From NCBI RefSeq assembly GCF_900258035.1, contig NZ_OGTP01000017.1:1-64000 (forward strand): 64,000 nt of DNA. Reading direction: 5' to 3'. The translations under genes were made by a program, and so were the position numbers. Below, piece by piece: positions 59,629 through 64,000 of the stretch (positions within the stretch are counted from its first letter, which is position 1; every line of letters begins with the position of its first letter). Under the pieces are notes generated by a model. That model made no database searches, had not been told where the DNA came from, and saw nothing but the letters and a program-made list of their open reading frames with translations. The stretch comes from Caballeronia novacaledonica. GTDB lineage: Bacteria; Pseudomonadota; Gammaproteobacteria; Burkholderiales; Burkholderiaceae.

Positions 59629-61425
59629 ATGGTAAAGCGTAAGAGGCTGGCGGCATTGCCACTCACAGCCCTGATGTCGCTCGCAGTGCATGCGCAGCAA
59701 ATCCCGACCCCTATCGACGAAGCCGCCGCCGCGCGGGCGAACGCGATCCAAGATCAGCAAAATCAACAGCAACGCGAGGCTGAACAACGTGCGGCGGCGG
59801 TTCAATCGCCGGCAGTACGTTCAACCCTACCGGAGGATCATGGCTTCGCGACGCTGCCATCGGAGACGCCGTGTTTCCGCATCGACACCTTCGCGCTCGA
59901 CGTGCCGCCAATGCTGCCCGATGCGGTACGCGCCAAAGGCGGATCCACGTTACCGCTCGATCCGTTCGCCTTCGCGCGTGAATGGCTCGATCACTACAAA
60001 GGACAATGCGTCGGCAAGGAAGGCGTGAGCATACTGACCAAGGGCTTGCAGCAAGCAATTCTCAGTCGCGGCTACATCACCACCCGCGTGCTGCTGCCCG
60101 AACAGGACCTGTCAGGCGGCGTACTGAAGTTCGCGCTCGTACCGGGCGTCATCCACGACGTCCGATTCGCCGAACCCTTGTCGTGGGGCACATGGAAAAC
60201 CGCGTTCCCGACACGCCCCGGCGACATCCTCGACCTGCGCGACCTCGAACAAGGCGTCGAGCAGATGAAGCGCGTCGCATCGCAAGACGTCGATATGAAG
60301 ATCGAGCCGACCAACATCCCCGGTGAAAGTGATGTCGTGCTGACGCTCAAGCGCGTCAAACCGTGGTCGCTCGTCGCGTCGGTCGACAACTCGGGCAGCC
60401 GCGCGACCGGCAAGCTGCAAGGCAATCTGAGTCTCGGCGTCGACAACCCGCTCGGCTTGAACGATATCCTGAGCCTCGGCGCGAATCAGGACCTCGAATT
60501 CGCCGACAAGGGCCTCGGTTCACACGGCTTCAACGGCTCGTATTCGATTCCGTGGGGTTACTGGAGCGCGACGCTGTTCGGCAACACGAACACGTACTAT
60601 CAGCAGATCGCGGGCGTGAATCAGACGTTCGTGTCGAGCGGCAACGCGCAGACCGCCGGGCTCAAGCTTGCCCGCGTGCTGCGTCGCAGCCAAAACGACG
60701 TGTTCGGCGGCTACGTGCAACTGTCGAAGCGCTTCGGCGCGAGTTTCATCGATGACACGGAGATCGAGCTTCAGCATCGCAACAACACGTTCTTCGAAGC
60801 AGGATTGACCGATCGTCACTACTTCGGCGCAGCGCAGTTCGACGGCACGCTCGCGTATCGGCAGGGCATCGGTGCATTCGGTGCGACGCCGGATCCGTCG
60901 CTGCCGCCCGACGCCAACATCGCGCCGACGCCTGCGACGAAACCGGACGGTCCGACCTACCGGTTCCACATGGCGGTGCTCGATGCGAACCTGTCGGTGC
61001 CGTTCGCGATCGCATCGCAGCCGCTTCGCTACGTGACGACCTTCCACGGTCAATACACGAACGACACGTTGTTCTATCTCGACGATCTGACCATCGGCAG
61101 CCGCTACACCGTACGCGGCTTCGACGGCGAGCAGATGCTGGCGGGCGAGAAGGGCTTCTTCTGGCGCAACGAACTGCAAGCGCCGATCGGCAAGAGCGGG
61201 CAGACGCTGTACGCGGGCATCGACTACGGACGCGTGTTCGGACCGAACACGGCATTTCTTGCGGGGACGCAGCTCGTGGGCGCGGTGATCGGTATTCGTG
61301 GTGGCGTGCCGTCGAAGTACGTCGGCTTCAGCTATGACCTGTTCGCCGGCACGCCGATCTACAAGCCGGCCGCGTTCGACACGTCGCGCGTGACGCTCGG
61401 TTTTCAGATGACCGCGCAGTTCTGA
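59629..61425 (+). CDS. TpsB outer-membrane transporter (BcpB/CdiB/ShlB family)
   Basis: A 598-residue outer-membrane protein. Signal peptide (MVKRKRLAALPLTALMSLAV, cut after AHA), a polar N-terminal helix region rich in Gln, two POTRA domains (about 75-230; FALVPGVIHDVRFAEPLSW lies between them), then a 16-strand barrel with the conserved TIGSRYTVRGFDGE (VRGF/Y motif) near residue 490 and a terminal phenylalanine in MTAQF. It would export and anchor a CdiA/BcpA exoprotein. No complete partner gene is in the window. Confidence 0.92.
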   Translation: MVKRKRLAALPLTALMSLAVHAQQIPTPIDEAAAARANAIQDQQNQQQREAEQRAAAVQSPAVRSTLPEDHGFATLPSETPCFRIDTFALDVPPMLPDAVRAKGGSTLPLDPFAFAREWLDHYKGQCVGKEGVSILTKGLQQAILSRGYITTRVLLPEQDLSGGVLKFALVPGVIHDVRFAEPLSWGTWKTAFPTRPGDILDLRDLEQGVEQMKRVASQDVDMKIEPTNIPGESDVVLTLKRVKPWSLVASVDNSGSRATGKLQGNLSLGVDNPLGLNDILSLGANQDLEFADKGLGSHGFNGSYSIPWGYWSATLFGNTNTYYQQIAGVNQTFVSSGNAQTAGLKLARVLRRSQNDVFGGYVQLSKRFGASFIDDTEIELQHRNNTFFEAGLTDRHYFGAAQFDGTLAYRQGIGAFGATPDPSLPPDANIAPTPATKPDGPTYRFHMAVLDANLSVPFAIASQPLRYVTTFHGQYTNDTLFYLDDLTIGSRYTVRGFDGEQMLAGEKGFFWRNELQAPIGKSGQTLYAGIDYGRVFGPNTAFLAGTQLVGAVIGIRGGVPSKYVGFSYDLFAGTPIYKPAAFDTSRVTLGFQMTAQF

Positions 61426-61533
61426 TAAGCGTACGAACGAGAAGAGCGAGGCGCTCGCCCCAGACGCTCCATAGCAGATGAAAAGCAATGGCGCCAGACG
61501 CAAGAGATCGACGTCAGTCGAAATAGTCAGACC

Positions 61534-61569
61534 AAAAAAGACGGCTCGCCGTAAAACAATGGCGAGCCG
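61534..61569 (-). terminator. Intrinsic terminator of the lipoprotein gene
   Basis: Nine-bp stem CGGCTCGCC (61542-61550) with GGCGAGCCG (61561-61569); on the minus strand it is followed by TCTTTTTT. It lies about 95 bp after the lipoprotein gene's stop and probably also limits read-through from the transporter gene. Confidence 0.8.
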
Positions 61570-61663
61570 CAAGAGGGATCGGTCAACAACTACAGCGTCG
61601 GCAGGTTAGCACCGGTTCGATACGCGAATTCGCATCGGAAAGATGCCGTAAGGAAAGCGCGCC

Positions 61664-62194
61664 CTACTGTGTGCGGGAGACCACCATTCGGTCGACGAGC
61701 GCATCCAGCTTTTGTCTCGCGCTTGCAAACCGGTCGATGTTCAGACCATTCGTGCCATAACGCGCGGTCACGAGGATCTGCCCTTGCCGCACGAGCGTCA
61801 GATCGATCGCCGACAGATACGACACCGGCTCGCTGCTGAACGCGTGCCGGTCCCAACTGGTCGTCGCGCCATACACGAGCATCGCCTCGCAACCGGGCGG
61901 CGACGTGCCGGGGTTATAGACCATCGAATTCACGCCGCGCCGGCTCAACGCGACTTGCAGCACAGGCACGAAATCGCCCGTCGCGACGCTCTGATTCAGT
62001 TCGATGCATACGGATTGCAGCGCGGCGGGCGGTCCCGTCACCGAAGTCGGCGACGAATAATTCGACGCAACCGTGAACCCCGCCTGCACGAGCGAGCCAG
62101 CGGCATCGGCGGCCGTGATCAGCGTCCACGTGCAGCCCGAAAGCGCGCCCGCGCCGACTGCAAGCAGCGCGCGATAAACGAGCGTTCTGAACAT
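61664..62194 (-). CDS. Sbal_3080-like lipoprotein
   Basis: A 176-residue lipoprotein. Signal with lipobox LSGC (residue about 21). Mature part: VCIELNQSVATGDFVPVLQV, ALSRRGVNSMVY, CEAMLVYGATTSWDRHAF, IDLTLVRQGQILVTARY, then a C-terminal helix. The pattern fits the Sbal_3080 family, periplasmic lipoproteins of unknown role. Starts 28 bp after the next gene upstream and is probably co-transcribed with it. Confidence 0.72.
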   Translation of the reverse strand: MFRTLVYRALLAVGAGALSGCTWTLITAADAAGSLVQAGFTVASNYSSPTSVTGPPAALQSVCIELNQSVATGDFVPVLQVALSRRGVNSMVYNPGTSPPGCEAMLVYGATTSWDRHAFSSEPVSYLSAIDLTLVRQGQILVTARYGTNGLNIDRFASARQKLDALVDRMVVSRTQ

Positions 62195-62222
62195 GCTCTT
62201 GCGGTCATCCGTATTCGGGCGA

Positions 62223-62678
62223 TCAACGGACGATGCGCAGGCGCATCGTGTTCGGCGTTTCTATCGTGGCGGTCAGGGTGGTCACGTGCTTGCCGCTCGC
62301 GTCGAGGAGCGCGAAGTGCTGGCGCGTGGACGTGTTCACGTCGTGTCGCACGTCGGGAAAGCAGGCGGCGATGTCCGCGCCCAGTTCTTGCAGCGGGTCG
62401 CCGACGACGCCGTCCGGGCCCCAGTGCGCTCGCCAGCGGCAATCGTAGACATGCGCGCTGCCGCGACATGCGCCCTGGCCCGGCGATGCAGGCGGCAGCA
62501 GCGCGCGTCCTTTGGCGAGCGTATCGAACGCGGGCGCATCGACGATGGTCTTCAGCGCGGAACAGACATCGGGGAGATCTTCGGCGGATGCGGACAGCAT
62601 CGGCGCGAGAAGCGCTACGGCGACGAGCGCGCGGCGCGCGGAAACAAGGCGGAGATGGCTTGAGCGTTGAGCTTGCAT
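62223..62678 (-). CDS. Exported hypothetical protein
   Basis: A 151-residue protein with an N-terminal signal peptide (RRALVAVALLAPMLSASA-ED). Four cysteines in the mature part (DVCSALK, GACRGSAHVYDCRW, AACFPD) suggest two disulfides. I do not recognise the family. Same direction as the downstream lipoprotein gene, 28 bp apart. Confidence 0.68.
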   Translation of the reverse strand: MQAQRSSHLRLVSARRALVAVALLAPMLSASAEDLPDVCSALKTIVDAPAFDTLAKGRALLPPASPGQGACRGSAHVYDCRWRAHWGPDGVVGDPLQELGADIAACFPDVRHDVNTSTRQHFALLDASGKHVTTLTATIETPNTMRLRIVR

Positions 62679-62827
62679 GACCTGGCGTAGTGTCGAGGGA
62701 AGATGAGCGTGATGTCGTCGGCGACATCACGCATCTGCATGTTCCCGCGATGCACCGCGATTCGAAAGGCGGAGCAAAGCGCCAATCGCGCAAGTTATTT
62801 CCAGCTATTAATTCGCGCGCGGCCTCA

Positions 62828-63088
62828 TCAAACGAACAGGGACACGATGCCGCCGATGGTCACCGCCGCAGCGACCCACTTGCCCGCTGTATAGAAGCCG
62901 TTCGTGTCGGTTGCCTGCACTTCGGGGCGTTCGAGGCCGAGCGCGCCATAAGCGAATGATTTCACCGATGACGGCGCGTCGGCATCATCGGTCGATGCGC
63001 TGGTCGCGTCATCCGCAGCGGTGGCGCGGCGGGAAGAGGGCGTGTCGGCGCTTGTGTACGTGCTCGTGGACGCGCTGTTGATCTGCAT
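62828..63088 (-). CDS. Small hypothetical protein with C-terminal membrane helix
   Basis: An 86-residue protein. The first 45 residues are Ser/Thr/Ala/Asp-rich and probably disordered; then VKSFAYGALGLERPEV and a C-terminal hydrophobic helix WVAAAVTIGGIVSLFV. Tail-anchored topology is likely. Not recognised. Stands between the exported-protein pair and the glycoside hydrolase gene, all on the minus strand. Confidence 0.6.
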   Translation of the reverse strand: MQINSASTSTYTSADTPSSRRATAADDATSASTDDADAPSSVKSFAYGALGLERPEVQATDTNGFYTAGKWVAAAVTIGGIVSLFV

Positions 63089-63185
63089 CGTTGGCCTCCG
63101 TTGTCCGTTTCCGCAAAGCCGCCATAACGGCTATTTCGCGTGCAGGCTTGAACGCAAGCGCCTTTCCGTTTCTTACTTCGATCGA

Positions 63186-64000
63186 TTACATCGGATGGCT
63201 CTGCACGAAGTTCTTATAGGCCCAGTAAGCGGGCTTCTTCGTGATGCCGTCGCCTTCGAGAAGACCGTAGGCGCCTTCGCCGTCGTCATAGAGTTGAAAC
63301 GCCTGAATCGACTGGATGTTGTATTTCGACGCCACGCTCGCGAATTGCGCCATCATCAGATTGCCTGTCATGTACGTTGCGATCTGGTCATATGAACCGA
63401 AGTCCGGGCGCACGCCGAATTCGTTGATCCAGATCGGCTTGCCCATGTCGTGAAGCATCTGGAGTATGTCGTGACATCCCGTGCCGCCGCAGGCGTGCGT
63501 GATGTCGCCTTCGTTCGAATACCAGTGCCACGAAGTGACGTCCCAGCTCACGGCCGGATGGCCCCACGTGCCATCGGGTTGCGAGCCGTCCGCGAGCATC
63601 TGGAAGAACGCGGTGTGCATCCAGGTTCCGCCGAGCACGATCTTCGCCGAGCCATCGACGGACTTCACGCCCGCGATCAGCCCACGGATCGCGCCGCGCG
63701 CGAGCATGTAGGACCAGTTGTTGTACTGATTCCAGACGGTGCCGTCGACATTGCCGATGAGCGCCTTCGCTTCCAGTTCGTTGCCGACTTCGTAGTACTT
63801 GTAGCGATAACTGTTCGCGGTTTGCTGGCCGAGTTTGAAGCCTGCGTTGTACGCCTCGTCCTCGCTGTTGTAGTTGAGATTCACGAGCATCACGGGATAC
63901 ATCGTGACGCCGCCTTCCTCCATCGTCTTCGCGACACCAGCGACCATGTTCGCCGATGTCTGGCTGTACACGTCGTTGCGATAGATCGTCGCGCCAAGAT
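63186..64000 (-). CDS. Glycoside hydrolase, clan A type, partial (5' end outside window)
   Basis: The last 271 codons of a larger gene that continues beyond the right edge (the frame is open to 64000). It has a TIM-barrel pattern with the acid/base glutamate in YKYYEVGNELEAKAL and the nucleophile glutamate in KPIWINEFGVRPD, as in GH39/GH5-like enzymes. VSWDVTSWHWYSNEG is the intermediate strand with aromatic subsite residues. Probably secreted and acting on a polysaccharide, possibly the organism's own exopolysaccharide. The family number is not certain. Confidence 0.75.
   Translation of the reverse strand, partial: LGATIYRNDVYSQTSANMVAGVAKTMEEGGVTMYPVMLVNLNYNSEDEAYNAGFKLGQQTANSYRYKYYEVGNELEAKALIGNVDGTVWNQYNNWSYMLARGAIRGLIAGVKSVDGSAKIVLGGTWMHTAFFQMLADGSQPDGTWGHPAVSWDVTSWHWYSNEGDITHACGGTGCHDILQMLHDMGKPIWINEFGVRPDFGSYDQIATYMTGNLMMAQFASVASKYNIQSIQAFQLYDDGEGAYGLLEGDGITKKPAYWAYKNFVQSHPM

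Overview
The window is GC-rich, densely coded bacterial DNA of Burkholderiaceae type, most likely Caballeronia or Paraburkholderia. This is inferred from the 2,2-dialkylglycine decarboxylase, whose active-site numbering matches the Burkholderia cepacia enzyme, from the bcp/CDI-like locus, and from the guanidine carboxylase operon. It reads as chromosomal accessory sequence: catabolic and transport cassettes with their regulators, broken by eroded patches. I saw no tRNA, rRNA, CRISPR array or intact insertion sequence.

Layout. 1-143: 5' end of glyA (minus). 416-10204: guanidine utilisation operon headed by a guanidine-I (ykkC) riboswitch: ABC importer, two DUF1989 carboxyguanidine deiminase subunits, biotin-dependent carboxylase, allophanate hydrolase. 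10209-17408: MFS exporter, Old Yellow Enzyme, Gfo/Idh/MocA oxidoreductase with LysR, GNAT, GlxA-type regulator, SDR. 17563-21824: six near-identical 85-residue genes with double-glycine-type leaders, in two transcription units, with an unusual double alpha/beta hydrolase upstream. 21825-25500: a low-density, decayed stretch (response-regulator, DUF1398, DegT and ManC remnants) around intact HdeA-like, cupin and MarR genes. 25508-31422: sugar-phosphate transferase, VOC protein, FtsH-like protease, DUF1328 protein, CPA2 antiporter. 31542-33597: tandem glycine riboswitch and DadA-like oxidoreductase, VOC protein. 33602-35864: divergent dgdA/dgdR pair. 36093-43754: regulators, VOC, SLATT-like and zinc-ribbon proteins, CorA, oxidoreductases. 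43759-49045: galactofuranose-type ABC importer (ytfQ-ytfR-ytfT-yjfF order) with GntR regulator. 49450-55039: small exported proteins, orphan FlgH, three two-component proteins, an inactive-looking phosphatase. 55049-61425: wreckage of a contact-dependent inhibition locus (three CdiA C-terminal pieces with immunity genes, a SymE-like gene, an intact TpsB transporter). 61534-64000: lipoprotein, small exported proteins and a partial glycoside hydrolase.

How the parts work together. The first operon should sense guanidine, import it, carboxylate it, deiminate the product to allophanate and hydrolyse that to ammonia and CO2. The glycine riboswitch should couple an amino-acid oxidoreductase to glycine excess. 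The peptide array is the least explained system here: leaders ending in GG, cysteine-free cores, matching palindromes 98 bp upstream of each unit, a recent 680-bp duplication, and no dedicated exporter in view. Function calls rest on motif recognition by eye; no database search was run.
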